Of a stretch of 64,000 nucleotides of DNA, positions 1 to 14,141 are shown one piece after another. Origin of the DNA: Cristatella mucedo. Taxonomy: Eukaryota; Bryozoa; Phylactolaemata; Cristatellidae. Where the stretch lies: NCBI GenBank assembly GCA_009760855.2, contig WPIO01000045.1, forward strand, positions 2,619,501 to 2,683,500, read 5' to 3'. Every line of letters begins with the position of its first letter. Within the stretch, counting starts at the first letter, position 1. The position numbers were made by a program, and so were the translations under genes. Below the pieces are notes generated by a model. The model made no database searches. It was not told the origin of the DNA and saw only the letters and a list, made by a program, of their open reading frames with translations.

Positions 1-696
1 AGTGCTCATTCGCCCGTTTCTAGTGGACTTTATCTTCTATGCCGTTTCAACCATTTCAATGACTATTGCTAGAATATGGATGTTAAAACACTGCCTACTG
101 CAATGAATTTATGCTGCTAACTATCTCAGGTTGTACTCGGTCTCATTAAATTGTAATCTAGCTAATGCGGTTAAAATGTAACGTGTCACATAGGAAAATT
201 CAAAGGATTGCTGCAAGTCAATGTTTCCAATACGTTCGCAATACGGGTTTTCTTGATTTGCCCTCAGACTCTGCTGACAGCTTTGGGAATCATGTCGATG
301 TTTTAGACTCTAAAACCATGCGATTTTAAAACTACAGTGATTACTTGAATGAAAATACTTCAATATATGCCAGTTTTTCGACAGCAATAATATTAGAATC
401 TCAAAAACAGCTCATCAGCCTTTTTCAACAGACGAGTACTGGCTGAATATCAACTATGGCTGACTGCAACTAAATATGAAAAGTAAACTTTTAATTTCAA
501 TGCAAGTGTAAGCTATAAAGTGGCAAACTTTGTATAATTAGCGCCCACCAGAAGAGCACTCGCAGCCTGAGTTCATTTAAACAGAACTTCAGAGCCTTGT
601 CATATTGTAGTAACTCCATGACTGCCTGGCGTCACGTTTGTATGGCAGTAACTATCCTAATATTAGCAAGTCTCAAGTTAACCTGATTTATGTTAC
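1..696. other. AT-rich non-coding DNA
   Basis: This stretch lies downstream, in the sense of the minus-strand lectin gene, of the last exon I can see. It should hold the following intron and possibly a partner EGF exon. The minus strand was checked for a Cys-rich frame with phase-1 splice sites and nothing convincing was found. No repeat family was recognised. Confidence 0.4.
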
Positions 697-855
697 CTGT
701 TGGCATCCAACACTCAGGTGGTTGACGAGCTTTGTTTGGGCACTCTTTAAAAAGGCAGCCACCGTATCGGCCACAAATGCCGTCGTACTCTCGGCACAAC
801 GTGGACTTACAGTCATACAGCAGACATCCAGGGCCAGTGAAGCCAGCACGACAGT
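697..855 (-). CDS. EGF-like (type a) exon of FTP-EGF lectin gene
   Basis: This internal exon codes for about 53 residues with eight cysteines. It opens with DCRAGFTGPGC, the end-of-EGF signature (C-x-x-G-F/W-x-G-x-x-C), and continues with short Cys-spaced loops (YDC, TLC, GIC, GGC, KEC, PEC). On the minus strand the acceptor reads tttcgactgtag and the donor CAG/gtaaca. Both ends are phase 1, as in the other exons of this gene. Joined to the FTP C-half exon at 9495-9719 it places the Cys module directly after the lectin domain, which is the usual FTP-to-EGF order in invertebrate lectin-like proteins. The role is inferred to be an extracellular spacer or disulfide-rich module. A second EGF exon (type b) should follow but would lie before base 697 or outside the window. 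The call rests on the cysteine pattern and splice phase, so the exact family is less certain than for the FTP exons. Confidence 0.68.
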
Positions 856-1197
856 CTACAGTCGAAATTGCAATCGTTTGTCACTATACGATGGATAAAT
901 CCAGCCAAAAGATTTAGAGCTTAGCAAGATGGCAAGTTTATTTATATTTTACCGAGCACTCGTTCATGAGGCAAATGTAAGCAAGTAAATAAAATCACGA
1001 AATCGTAAATATATGTTTAAAATACAAGTTGAATCGCCAGTTATCCGGAACGTGACAGTAAGGATTATTTTATTCCCAAAACTTACTGTGTTTTGTCTAC
1101 GATAAAATTTTAATTTCACGACAATAAAACTACGTTGCAGGCTTCTCAAAAGGAGCGTGAGACAAACCAAGCTGTTCCCAAGTGATCACATACGCCC

Positions 1198-1206
1198 ACA
1201 CACGCC

Positions 1207-1282
<76 letters not shown>

Positions 1283-1309
1283 CACCCATACACACACACA
1301 CACACACAC
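1198..1309. repeat. (CA)n microsatellite
   Basis: An almost pure CA run with a few CG, AA and CC interruptions. It runs directly into the TCTC/TCTCTCCG array, making one compound simple repeat. Apparent ORFs across it are low-complexity artefacts. Confidence 0.97.
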
Positions 1310-1465
1310 TCTCTCTGTCTCCGTCTCCGTATCCGTCTCTTCGTCTCTCCGTCTCTCCGTCTCTCCGTCTCTCCGTCTCTCCGTCTCTCCGTCTCTCCGT
1401 CTCTCCGTCTCTCCGTCTCTCCGTCTCTCTGTCTCTCTGTCCGCCTGTCTGGCTCTCTGTATATC
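1310..1465. repeat. (TCTCTCCG)n minisatellite
   Basis: About a dozen copies of an 8-base unit TCTCTCCG, flanked by degenerate TCTCTG and TCCG units. Read as protein it gives SPSLRLSV-like repeats in one strand and RRDGETER-like repeats in the other, which are translation artefacts. It abuts an L2-A 3' end just downstream. Confidence 0.93.
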
Positions 1466-1477
1466 TCTCTTCTCGCA

Positions 1478-2040
1478 GTTTTTCAATGGCTACCAGTTAG
1501 GCAACTGATCAACTTCAAGGTTTTAGTGCTCACTTGTAGGTGCCTTTATTCCTTGACTCCAGCCTACCTATCAGATCTACTTTACCACCAGGCTGTGCAT
1601 CGTACCACTTGCTTTTCGGAATCTAACGGCTTTCTTACGCATCGTACAAACATCAAATCCTCTGGAGACTTGCATTAAGTTTGTATGTTCCTAAAGCCTG
1701 GAACTCACTCCCGACTTCGTCGTAATATCACTTGACTCGACCACGTTTTCAAATAAATTAAAAAAACACCTATTCGTTACAGCATTTATTTGGTCCCTGT
1801 GAGTTTTCTTGTATGTGCTTATTCGTGCCGACGTTGAGGCAAGCTTCCACTAACCACTGTTTCATGCTGGCCTTGTGCTGGTCAACCATAACCATGTTAT
1901 TCCTGCTGCTTATCAAGCACGATGCCGATCTCAATTCGATCGTGTTTCCTTTGCAGAAAATATTAAGTGTCTAGAAGGAGATTGAGTTATCTGAGGGTGC
2001 TTTATCAAGGTTATTAGTATCATTATTATTATTATTCTCT
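1478..2040 (+). mobile_element. L2-A LINE 3' fragment
   Basis: This fragment matches the last RT-domain codons and 3' UTR of the L2-A family. It keeps the CTACCAGTTAGGCAAC-like stretch (LPV box), TACCACCAGGC, the ACTCACTCCCGAC block and the CCCTGTGAG segment. It ends in GAGATTGAGTTATCTGAGGGTGCTTTATCAAGG followed by ATT repeats, split here as GAGATTGAGTTATCTGAGGG and TGCTTTATCAAGG. It is 5' truncated and full of stops. Confidence 0.85.
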
Positions 2041-4190
2041 CCTTCTATTACACTTGGTCCGGAGCAGCATACACGATAGATTCAACCTTCATTTTGTATG
2101 CTCTCTTGACATATGCTTAGCATGCTTACAGTAGCGACGTTCATGACATGTTTTTTTGGTGCATATAAATATGTTATTTTCTTGACAATCGTAAAATGTA
2201 CGTTATCTGATTAAACAAACCTTTGATCACACCTTTGCCTGGCATGCGAATCCTCAGCAAAGGTAAAATATTTGGTAGTTTTCCTTATCAATTTCGCAAG
2301 CCAGTTTTTTTTAACTCGCAGCTTATTTTAAATGCATTTAGCTTAGAGGCTAGGTTTCCGCCAACAACTCGAGCTGAGATACTCACAAAATGAACAAATT
2401 TATTCAATAGGTTAGGTGCTGATAGTGTGGAAGAATTTTGAGAGAAAAGTGGTATGCTAAATACCTACAGTGAACTCTGAAAATTATCCAGCTGACCAAG
2501 CATTTATTGAGCTTCTCAAAATAAATGAATTCAACGGTCAGTTATTAAAAATTATCAATTTTATTCATATAGATAGTTATTATAAACCATTAGCACTATT
2601 TTTGAGTACATTCTAATTGATGGCAATTGTAAAGCCTCTAGTGTCTTGCTACCACAAATATACTGTACCTAGAACTTTGTTACAGCAATGCTTGATGATG
2701 CTTCAACTTGGCGTTTATAATCATTAACAGATTTCGGTTAAACTTGTTTCCTAAATTTTTTTTATGTCTTGTTTGTTGTTTCGATACGGGCAATTTTTAT
2801 TCAAGTTGAAAAGGCATTCTGACACAAATGTGAACAAAAAGTTTATAAACAGTTCTATTTATCGTTACATATGAAGTCCTGCCTGGACTTTGCTAAAAGG
2901 CAACTGCAGAAATATCCTACATAGCCCTGCTCAACTTTATAATGATAGTTCATATATTGATTTTATTAGGTAACGAATATCCATATTGTAATCCCAATGC
3001 ATTTACATGATCGCATTTAAAAGTGTGTACGCCTACTGAACTCAGGCATACACAATGTAGAAAAGTTGACCAAACATAAAATGTTAAATTGGACGGCTTT
3101 TGAGTCAGTATGACCACAATTACAACAAAAGAAAATTGTGAGAACGAGCTTACAGGTATCCCACAATTTAGAGTTTCAAAATGTAATTTGGCTGGCTGCA
3201 ACATTACTACCATACAATTTATTGTGAGAGGCTGCTTTTCAGCTGCTAGCTATTGCAAGCCTTACCAATTAGTGCATCTGGCAGAAGCAGACAATCCCAT
3301 GTCAGTATTCCCCGAAGTGGGTGGGTATCCCTTCGCCTTGTTATCCTGGATTAAACCAAACTGCTGATTTTTCATCACTCCAAAGCTAAGCTATTTGATT
3401 CCCTTACATTTACCATTTTAAAAGTATTACTAAACAATGACCATTTTGGTATGTTGCAAGTATTGACTATTCTCATTTTTGTAACTATGCATGGGCAATA
3501 CTTTCATTCGTTGAAAACACAGTCAGAATTTAAATAGCTAAATGGCTCTGTAATTTCATCCCACTGACTGTTCAGGTGACTACGACATAGCAATAATAAA
3601 ATATAGATGAAGCTTATAAGTATAAAAATAGATCTAATTTCGTCAATTTTATACTAGATGATATTAATGCCGCTAGGCATTTCATATTCCAACTTATAAA
3701 TTATAGGCTTAGGGAGGAATCCTGATTCTCTTTTGATTATAAGGTAATTTTATTTACCAATAATGCAGTTTTCATATAATCAGGTTAAGTCAGCAGCTTT
3801 CATTTACATCTCTTAAGAAGCTGTAACTTTATTCCAATTGCAATCTAATGCACTTCAGAACAATCATGATTAGCTTATACCTATGTAGAGCTAAGCCCAG
3901 CATCACCTGCACTCACTTTTATATGTTTTTCAGTTTCATAGTGCTTAAACGAGAAGCCTCGATTGCTACTCGAACACCATATTCAAACTAATTATGACGA
4001 AAGCAGTGTGGATTTGTATTATTTTATTCTTTGAGGCTTTACCAAGTAATTATTATGTATTTGTCTCTTAATCAACAGCTAGATGTGCAACCAAATTTCT
4101 TATAAAGTTGTTGAGCAGCTAGTCATCAGTTAAGTTTCCATTTCAGAAAGAAACTGTGACGAGGATTTCTTGATGTATCTAGGTATATGA
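2041..4190. other. AT-rich non-coding DNA
   Basis: Short ORFs only (about 85 codons on either strand near 2.95-3.37 kb), without recognisable domains or paired splice sites. It probably belongs to the large intron between the exons at 855 and 9495 of the minus-strand gene. No repeat family was recognised. Confidence 0.5.
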
Positions 4191-4194
4191 TCAT

Positions 4195-5520
4195 AGCTCC
4201 ACACTTAGGTAGAGTTTCCCTGCTCTTTTGGTTGGCCTTTTGGCAGCTTTTGATGCTGTTTATCACCAAGTCCTTCTCGAGTGCCTCTTATCTCGCCTGA
4301 GCCTAAAAGGCACTGAATTGTAATGCTTTAGGTCTTTTCTCAGTAGGAGACTCCAGAGTATTGATGTGAATTGACATAGATCATCAGAGGAACCTCTGAA
4401 ATATGGGGAACCTTGTGGCTCTGTGATTGGTCCCATTGTTTTCACGTTTTTAGCTCTGCCTCTTACCGATGTGATTGCCAAACACAATCTAGGCTTTCAA
4501 TTCTATGCAGATGACACTCCGTTGCACCCTTGCTTTGATCTCACCCAACCCTGCAGCACAGAAAATTCTCCAAACTCCCTTGTTGCATGTAGTGATAACA
4601 TTTGCACACGGATATTTTCAATTTTCCAAAATTTAGTTACTGTAAAACCAACTGACTAGCTATAGGCTAACGAAGTGTGATTAAGAAACTGGAAAGGCTA
4701 ATGCTCAAGATCTGCTCTGAAAATATAGATCCTGTTCAATCTGCAGTAAACTTGACGACATTTTCGAAATTGAAATTTCAGTAGACGACCACATCAGCTA
4801 CACAGTGAAGTTTAACTCCTTTAAGCTGCATAACATTGCTAAATTTGGCATCTAAATTGGTTCCGGCATTTATGACATGTCGTCTTGATTATGTCACTCA
4901 CTGAATGCTGGTCTAATGGCTGCCCTATACCATATCTTACAGGTCGCATGAAACTCTGCAGATAGGCTTGTTTATCCTGATCTTTGACGTAGATATATTA
5001 CACTGCTTCTGGCTGACCTAAACTCTCTCCCAGTCAAGCGATACATCAATTTTGTGTTTTTCCCTCACTTTCAGGTCCCATCATTCTTCGGCTCCGGCTA
5101 ACCTATCGGATGTATTTATTAGCTGTTTACTTATACACCATACAAATCTTAAATCTCGTTGTGACAGTGCCATTATTTTGCATGCCTCCTAAGCTAGTAA
5201 CTCACTCCCGACTTGGGTCATATCCCCTGGCTTTTCCTCATTTAAAAAGAAAGAAAATCCATCCAGGTCTGACAGGATTTAGTTGGTCAAAATCATTCTC
5301 CCTTTTATGCCCTAATGCATGCTGACAATGCATGCTGCAACTAACTAATGCCTGGTTGCTGAACCTGTTCATGTCGTCCTAACCATATTATCTTTGTTGT
5401 TAACTCAGCATACTACCACTAGCAATTCGATCTTGCTTATTTTGCAGAAAATCTCAACGGGCTTAGAGAGATAATGAGTTCACTGAGGGATCTATTGCAA
5501 TTTCAATATAATAATTCATT
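4195..5520 (+). mobile_element. L2-A LINE fragment, RT domain to 3' tail (dead)
   Basis: A decayed reverse-transcriptase region in order. It has motif A remnants (GCAGCTTTTGATGCTG at 4242-4257), CTCAGTAGGAGACT, then a frame with LPLTDVIAKHNLGF and the polymerase box FYADDT (4500-4518), which is intact here although the frame around it is broken. The LDD/HIS block, the L2-A 3' UTR and the tail GATAATGAGTTCACTGAGGG follow, ending in ATAATAATT. There are many stops and frameshifts. It lies in an intron of the lectin gene, in the opposite orientation. Confidence 0.85.
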
Positions 5521-6570
5521 TAGTCGAAGCTAGTAACATTTTGTAGGTATAGCTATACAATTCCACAGCTCAAATATTGATTATCTTCTGCTAAAAGAGC
5601 TGCCTTCTCACCTGACTGTACAACAGAGACATAGAAATGTTACTCTTACTTTCATGACCCATAAAGGCTTTGGTTCTTATTGCAGAATTTACCGGCTGGG
5701 TGAGTCTTTGCCCTCCTCCAGCACTGTTTCCTACCGATATGGACATCAAATAGGCTGTTTAAATTTCATTCTGGTAGAATGTAATTGATAGAAATTTTTT
5801 TCTGAGTAGGAAAATACTAGGATAAAAATGTATGCAATTTCTTTGTCGCGACATGATTTTCTGATTCTCTGATTTTCTGCCGTTGGTTGTGGTATTGTAT
5901 TTCCGCTCGTCATGAGTTTTTTCTGGAATGCCAAAACCCACTCTACTGCTATCCTATCACAGTTTTTCTTTCAATTACTTTGGTGAATTGGGAATAAGTC
6001 TGTCCGCTGTACATGAGAACTGAGAGCTAAGCGTACTTTAACGTGCCAGCTCAGCCCGCTTAGGTTGACCTAGACACCTTAACTTGCTCTGAATGCATGT
6101 TGAAGGACTTATTATGAGATGCTGCTACAGCATCTTACTAACAGTATGTTGATGTATTAGTAGTACGCTGTATTAGCACTAGTATGGAGCATTACAGTTG
6201 TGTAAGTTTTCAGAAATATTAATACGTTCAAGTAGTTGTTTTCTAAGTAGCACCCGACGGACGTCGTGACAAGCTGACATGACGAGGTTTAAAAAGAGGC
6301 TTACACAGCACCCACTTATGATAGCACTAAGCGGTTCCTTCTGATTCTTTCTCTGTGTGCTTAGGCATATTCATAGTGTGCCTGCAGCTACCAACTAAGT
6401 CTACATGCTGACCCTATGCATTTCACGTACAATAATGCCATGTCTAGTGAAATTTTTAATCCTACCGCTAATCACTCGGTCATACTTTAGGCTCGCAAGT
6501 TGATTAAGTAAACATTCCTTAGTAATACTGACTAAGCCGTTGTCGCCTTGCCTTTACGGAGGTACATACG
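5521..6570. other. Non-coding DNA without recognised features
   Basis: Contains only overlapping 60-codon minus-strand ORFs near 5.75-5.94 kb with no domain. No convincing splice-bounded exon was seen. Confidence 0.45.
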
Positions 6571-6706
<136 letters not shown>

Positions 6707-6734
6707 GAGTGTGGGTACATGTAACTTCAATTCG

Positions 6735-6885
6735 AGATGGTTTGGCCCAGTGGTTAAAGTGCTTAAATGGGTTAAGATGCTCGAGGTCTTGGGCTCAAGC
6801 ACCGCGGCACCTATAAAGCGCCCACAGTTACGTCAAGTTCTATGAGGGTGCTTTATTAAGTGGTAGTTTTATCATTATTATGTCT
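6735..6885 (+). mobile_element. SINE1 (tRNA-derived) with L2-like tail
   Basis: The head has a Pol III A-box-like TGGCCCAGTGGTTAAAGTGC and a B-box-like GGGCTCAAGC. The body then changes to TATAAAGCGCCCAC and ends in GAGGGTGCTTTATTAAGT plus ATTATTATG. That tail resembles the 3' end of the L2-A LINEs in this window. A short duplication between the boxes (AAGTGCTTAAATGGGTTAAG) makes this copy longer than the one at 32.9 kb. Confidence 0.75.
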
Positions 6886-8925
6886 GTAAACAAAAACATT
6901 TAATAAAGCTTGCTGTTGGCCACGTCGTCCGAACATTTCGCATGAGTTTCGCATTGGCTAGCCGTTGCTTGGGCGACACCTTTTGAAGAACAGTTTTATT
7001 TCGAAGAGTTTAGCTGTTTGGCAGCGTTGCTGCTGCTCGACAAGGCAAAGCAGCTTCAAAGTCTTGCCTATCAGCTGGGCCTCGAAGAGATTACGCATGC
7101 ATGTTATCGCTTCTCCGTTGGCTATCCGCGAGGTCTTCCCATTTAACCGTTTATAGACTCGTAGTGACTTTCTGTTGAGGCTCACTGTTATAATAAAATA
7201 ATAATAATAACCCCTCTTAAGCTAGTTCAGCTTGCCCTGGTGAAGAAAATAATGCAATGCAGAAGTTCCTACTTTAATTAAAGTAGTTGCGACGCACCTA
7301 ATAAGATTCTCATTCCCTTCTACTTCCAGTGAAGCTTGGTATTCAAAAACATGTTTCCTTTAAAACGGTTGCAAGATAATCTCTGTTCTGCTCATTTCGA
7401 ATGGGCAATAAATGTCTGCAGACTGTCAACTGCTCCCATTCGTCCGTAAAGGTTTGTCTTATTTTCTGTACTTAATTACTACTAATTTATTTGAATAACT
7501 TTGCTAAAATTTTGCCTGAAATATATATTTCTCATTCTTAATCTCATTGACTTTCTTTCTCTCTATTTTGGGAAGGAATAGTTTGTCTCTATGGACCAGA
7601 TAAGGTATCAATTCAGTTTATAATATCTACATATCTATTATTTATATGTTTCCATTTTATATCCATGGATGGACATGCAAAGTACGAATAAACTTCTCAG
7701 CTTCAGAGTATGTTAAGTAGACTAATTAGGGAACCCTAAACACAAATCGGATCTACTGGTTTTGTCCATAATATAAACCCAGCTGTTGCTTATATATTTT
7801 TCAGAACTAATCGCATCTCAAGTGTTATTTCTGAACGATCTTGGACTGTATTAGGCCATGGAAAAAGAAAGTGGAGTTTCCTTATTATCAGCAATTAGAC
7901 ATTTTAGATCAGCCAATGCAGGTCGGCAGGAGATATGTATCTCGTACTTTATCATTCGTGATTTGAAAAAAAACTTACACAAAAATAATAACTATTTATT
8001 TTTGAAACTCGACGTTCCTGTAGTTTATATTTCGAATAGTGTAAAGTATATAAGGAGGTTACGTTTGCATGATGTCAAAATACCACGTATGAGTAAATGT
8101 CAGAATACATTGTACTTTTAAAATGAATCGCGAGTATTGGAATCCTGATTAAGTTTTTTAAACTATAAATTTTTATACTTCAAAATTGTAGATGACTGGT
8201 AGAACCTATTATCTACGCCAGCCGAATCAGCTGTTTCATATTTCAGATATATATTAGAAGTGTGCTGAAATAATGTTATCAAAATTATTATCTTTCTTCA
8301 TCCGCTATGTGTTTACATAGGTGAACCGATTTCTAATTGAGCACAAGTTCCGCAAAAAGAATTTACGATATAGTAATAATGTAGCTGTATCTTCTAAACC
8401 CTTTTTACAATTTATGTTTCAGGTTGAAAAATGATTCACTCTATGCTTGAGAACTGCAAGCTTTAAACTTTATTAAGTATTTAGTCTTGCCCGGCAGACA
8501 TGCTCTAAATTTAATTTACTTGGAAAAAACTGAGGTCAAAGTTGTATCGTAACATTAAAGTGTTGGCAGCGTAGATACGTTATCTCTATCCTTTGGTCGA
8601 AATAAAGGCCTGAAAAAAAGTATTGCCAAAACTTTCATGCAAGACCAGTAACTGAGTCTTGTACTTAAGTATTAGTGAGATTGCATTGATGGATCGTACT
8701 TAACATTTCGACTTCTAAGAATTCTGCTTACTATATTGTGTTTGAATCTTTACACTTGACTAAATCTACTGGTTACTACAGAAAATATATGAGAGGTGTT
8801 TGTGCAAAAAGATCGGCAAGCTATCCTTTATTAGGCAACTTGTAAGCAACACAAGGGTAGCTTTGTTTATTCCTCACCAAACATAAATTTTAGTATTGAT
8901 ATTATATTGTATTGAATTGGAAAAG
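6886..8925. other. Intronic/intergenic DNA, one GC-richer patch
   Basis: Bases 6958-7190 are GC-richer and hold overlapping ORFs on both strands (63 and 75 codons). The patch ends in an AATAATAATAATAA run, suggesting an unrecognised repeat rather than a gene. An 87-codon plus-strand ORF at 7858-8121 shows no domain and no obvious splice context. The rest is AT-rich with nothing recognisable. Confidence 0.4.
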
Positions 8926-8929
8926 GAAG

Positions 8930-9310
8930 TGAAATGAAGGGAGTCGGTAAGAGGAATGGTAGGGAGAATTAGAGAGCAGATTCAGAGGAAAAGCAGGCTT
9001 CCGCCTGTAGTATGGGAGTCGGCTTGCTCAGCCGGAACACCAACCACGGATTATTAGAACTGCATCCCGACTTCTACTCAACCGAAGCTGGATAAACCGT
9101 GCGCCTGGAGTGAGGTGCCCGGCGAACAGACAGTTGTGAACAATCGCCCTTGACAACATGAAAGAGACTGTCATATGGCGGTGCGCTTGGCCTTACCAGG
9201 CCGCTCGCACTCCATGCAAGTAAACGCCTGTGTAGTCACGGAAAGCTGCGAAATTTGCATGGCCTCGTCTTCATTCAAGGCCCGTGCCCAGCCACAAATA
9301 GGTCATTTCG
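8930..9310 (-). repeat. Unnamed GC-richer dispersed repeat (R3), copy 1
   Basis: An island clearly richer in G+C than its surroundings. Part of it (9026-9052, TCGGCTTGCTCAGCCGGAAC then ACCAAC) matches a second copy near 23.39 kb (CCGGCTTTGTTCAGCCGCAT then GCCAAC). The low-coordinate flank is a short A/T simple tail (TATTGTATTGAATTGG), so the 3' end of the element probably points left and the element reads on the minus strand. No ORF was found. An RTE-type 3' UTR is possible but unproven. Confidence 0.55.
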
Positions 9311-9494
9311 TTCGCGAAAGCTGATTCTGACATTTAATAATTGGTAAACTAGATGAAAATTACAACAATTTCGGAATATTTATGCAAGGCTGGCTGGCAG
9401 CGATTGCATGGAAACTGTTTACCTACTCATTTTCCTCAATAAACGCCCGGGTCAAATGCAATAATTAGACGGGATTGTTCAAAATGAAACTCAC

Positions 9495-9719
9495 CGTATT
9501 TAGCATAACCATATACGTAAACTTCACACAAAGTAAGTATCCTCTCGTAGCCATAGTCGGTAATAATACCCATTGAATTGCCAGAGTCACTTTCCGGACA
9601 TTTATAGGTAGAGGATAGGTTATACTGTGGTTCTTCTTGGAAGGCACACATAACTGAATTTCTGAATCGGCCTGATGTGTCGTTACCATAGCAAATGCTA
9701 ATGGAATTCAAGCGATCTC
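9495..9719 (-). CDS. Fucolectin/FTP domain C-terminal exon
   Basis: This 75-codon exon is phase 1 at both ends. The acceptor is tcctactgatttag and the donor TACG/gtgagt. It starts with (R)GDRLNSISICYGND, carries VMCAF and YKCPES, and closes with ERILTLCEVYVYG. This is the classic C-terminal half of the fucolectin tachylectin-4 pentraxin-1 (FTP, F5/8-C-like) beta-sandwich, in which LTLCEVEVYG is the conserved last strand. Spliced to 14142-14372 it gives a complete domain of about 150 residues, normal for the family. Canonical FTP domains bind terminal fucose with a His plus two Arg. In this copy the R-x-D part is changed, so sugar binding is uncertain. Low-complexity polar residues (QEEPQYNLSSTY) replace the usual loop. 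It is encoded opposite to most neighbouring LINE copies. Confidence 0.88.
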
Positions 9720-10103
9720 CTAAATCAGTAGGAAAAAATATGGAGCAGTTTTGCCACACTTACAGACTGCAGAGTAAATTAAGGCCTATTTTTATTGAAA
9801 GGCTTTCTAAGTCGAGTTAAATTGGCGGATAAAGTCTAACCATGCATGGAAATGATCCAGCTAATGGAAATTTGACTGCATCGGTTTGACTTAAGCTATT
9901 AGTGAATCTTCAAAATTCTATGAAGAAGCAATCAATAGTTATATAGTTTAGACCCTTAAAGCCAGATACCATATTTTAGTTGTACTAAATCTATTTTAAT
10001 TTTTAGGGGGATTATTGCTTAGTGGGCAGTATTTGTCGGGGAAATACGGCAGCATTCACTTATCCGCTGCAGCAGCCATTCTGACACATTATTCATCGTT
10101 TTA

Positions 10104-12045
<1,942 letters not shown>

Positions 12046-12049
12046 GATT

Positions 12050-12800
12050 AGGGAACCTACGATTACCGACCCCACTCGGCCTTTACCAACAGGTCTATAC
12101 GACAATTGATCTACACGCCATTTGGCATGCGACTATTGGGCCTACAAAAACTGGCCCATGCTAACTGGACTATACTACAAATGATCTGTATGTCAATTTA
12201 TAAGAATATTACGGAATTTTTAATTCCCAAAATTCATAAAAAATTTTGAGTGAATTCATTATTGTTTGATTTTTTATATTTGTGGAGCAGGATTCTTTTT
12301 AAAACGGTTTTTTTTCTCTTAGAAGTGTAAACAAGTGTATTACGTTCTAGATATATCGATCTTACTATTACCGTAGCTTCTTAACTAACTATGCACCACT
12401 TATCTTAGCTCTGCCTGCATTCTCGATTACTTTCCAGTGTTCAAAGTTTCTATAGGTCACGGTAGCTTTTCCACTCTCAGAAATTCCAAACTGTATCGCT
12501 GACTCTATGATTTTTAAATGCTTTTATTTTCAACAACGATTACCTTCCAAAATTTACAAATTTATTTATTTATACTAACTGATATCATATCCCTATAATA
12601 ATCTATAACCTAAATTAAATTTAAATATATATATATATATAACCTAACTTGATCAAATAAAACTGAACTGTACTAGTTTGATTTATATTGCCTATTTCCG
12701 ATCTTAGGGCCACTTGTCAAAGATCAGTCGTCATAAAGAGCAATTTTCGAAATGGTCGGTTGTTTCAGGGAAATTGTGGCAGGGCAAGTAGTCACAAGTT
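12050..12800. repeat. Possible MITE/foldback with subterminal repeats
   Basis: Bases 12060-12200 consist of degenerate units of about 20 bases built on the theme CTATACGACAATTGATCTAC / GCGACTATTGGGCCTAC / GGACTATACTAC. Bases 12700-12800 carry a related theme (CAGTCGTCATAAAGAG, CAATCGTCGGATATTG) that reads as CGAC-type motifs on the opposite strand. An AT-rich core lies between. Paired, oppositely oriented subterminal repeats are typical of non-autonomous DNA transposons. I could not find clean terminal inverted repeats or a target-site duplication. Confidence 0.3.
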
Positions 12801-13334
12801 CAATCGTCGGATATTGCCAGAACATGCTAACACTTAAAGCAGATGCTGGCGTATTTTAGAGGAAGATCACTTATATCAATTACACTGTAAAATAGGACTT
12901 TCACTGAAACTATCTTTTATGATTTGATAGGAATTTAACACCCACCAGTTCATGGAAAAGATGAATCCTAATTCATTTTAATTTTGATTTATAAATCATG
13001 TTTACCTCACCCTCAGCTAACAGGAACTTACCATCCACTACTCATTGGCCATCCCTTTCAGATGCATTAATAATAGTGTGTCCTTTAAATGATTTTCATT
13101 GTGAAGTGCCACTAATATCTGCTAACTGCAAAATTGTTAATGTTACATGTACGTGAATATATCTCGAGGGTAAAGTGCAATTATTTCATATACCCTCTTA
13201 AGATTTTTGGTTCAATATTAATTTAAAATGGTCTAACCGAATAGCTGTGTCTGTTTTAAATAAATAACAACGAGCTAAACAAAACTATTAACTAACCAAA
13301 AAACCTATTATAAAAATCAAATAAAATTTTGTAT

Positions 13335-13730
13335 AATGTAATGTAATGTAATGTAATGCATCTCCGTCAGTAACTCCACAAAGTCATAAAGACCATGTGG
13401 GTGTTACGCAGGAGAGTTTTGTATAGCCCACTCACAGCCTAAGCGGCTTTCGGTATGCATTCGGTAGCCAACAGACTTCGTCTCACACAACAAAGAGAAA
13501 GTGGGAAGCATAGCAGAGTTAGGAGAGCAGTTGAGGTAGTGAGTAGCATAGAAGTAGCAGTTCAGGACCGCTGAAAAAGATGTGCCATAGTCAGCAGTTG
13601 GAGAGTAGATGTCGTTGCATAAGAATTATGGAAGCGAGTTCCACAGTCTAGGACCTGCAGAGCTAAAGCTTCTGTCGCCAACTGTCTTTAAGTGGTCGAA
13701 TGGGACAGCTAATTTATTTTCAGGGATCCT
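13335..13730 (-). mobile_element. L2-B LINE 3' fragment
   Basis: The reverse complement matches the L2-B 3' end seen at 31.0-31.4 kb: the GGCGACAGAAGCTTTAGCTC block, GGAACTCGCTTCCA, the CTGCTACTTC block, and CACCCACATGGTCTTTATGA near the end. It finishes in ATTACATTACATTACATT, the pentameric tail of this family, at 13335-13353. Confidence 0.85.
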
Positions 13731-14141
13731 TAATCAAATTGTGTACTTTTAGAAAATCAATTCATCTTGCCATTTCATAAAAATATATCGTTTGATTTAT
13801 CAATTCCTTAATGCTTCAACACTCCAATATAAATTGTTTGAGTTAAACAGCAGAGATATAAAATATTGAGAATGAATAGATCGCAGGCAATCCTTGAGAT
13901 GCAAAATAACTGATTCGGTTATGTAGATGTATTATCAAAGTTTTTTTCTAGAAAGTTGGCAAAACAATTGATTAGTTAACCATAATAATGAAGACGTCTC
14001 GACATTTACAAATATCAACTGGCTAGTAAATGTTTGAATAAACCTTATCATTAAATACTAGTCCCTAATAGAATTCCAGATACTAATCGTCTCAAGTTAA
14101 GAAGGAAAAAATCTGTGTTCAGTACTTATGCTAGTTCTTAC

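Noticed and set aside
1130-1678. Overlapping ORFs of 108-173 codons
   Set aside because: They translate (CA)n and (TCTCTCCG)n plus an L2-A 3' end. Low complexity, no gene.
7858-8121. 87-codon plus-strand ORF
   Set aside because: No recognisable domain, AT-rich codon content like random sequence, no splice or promoter evidence.
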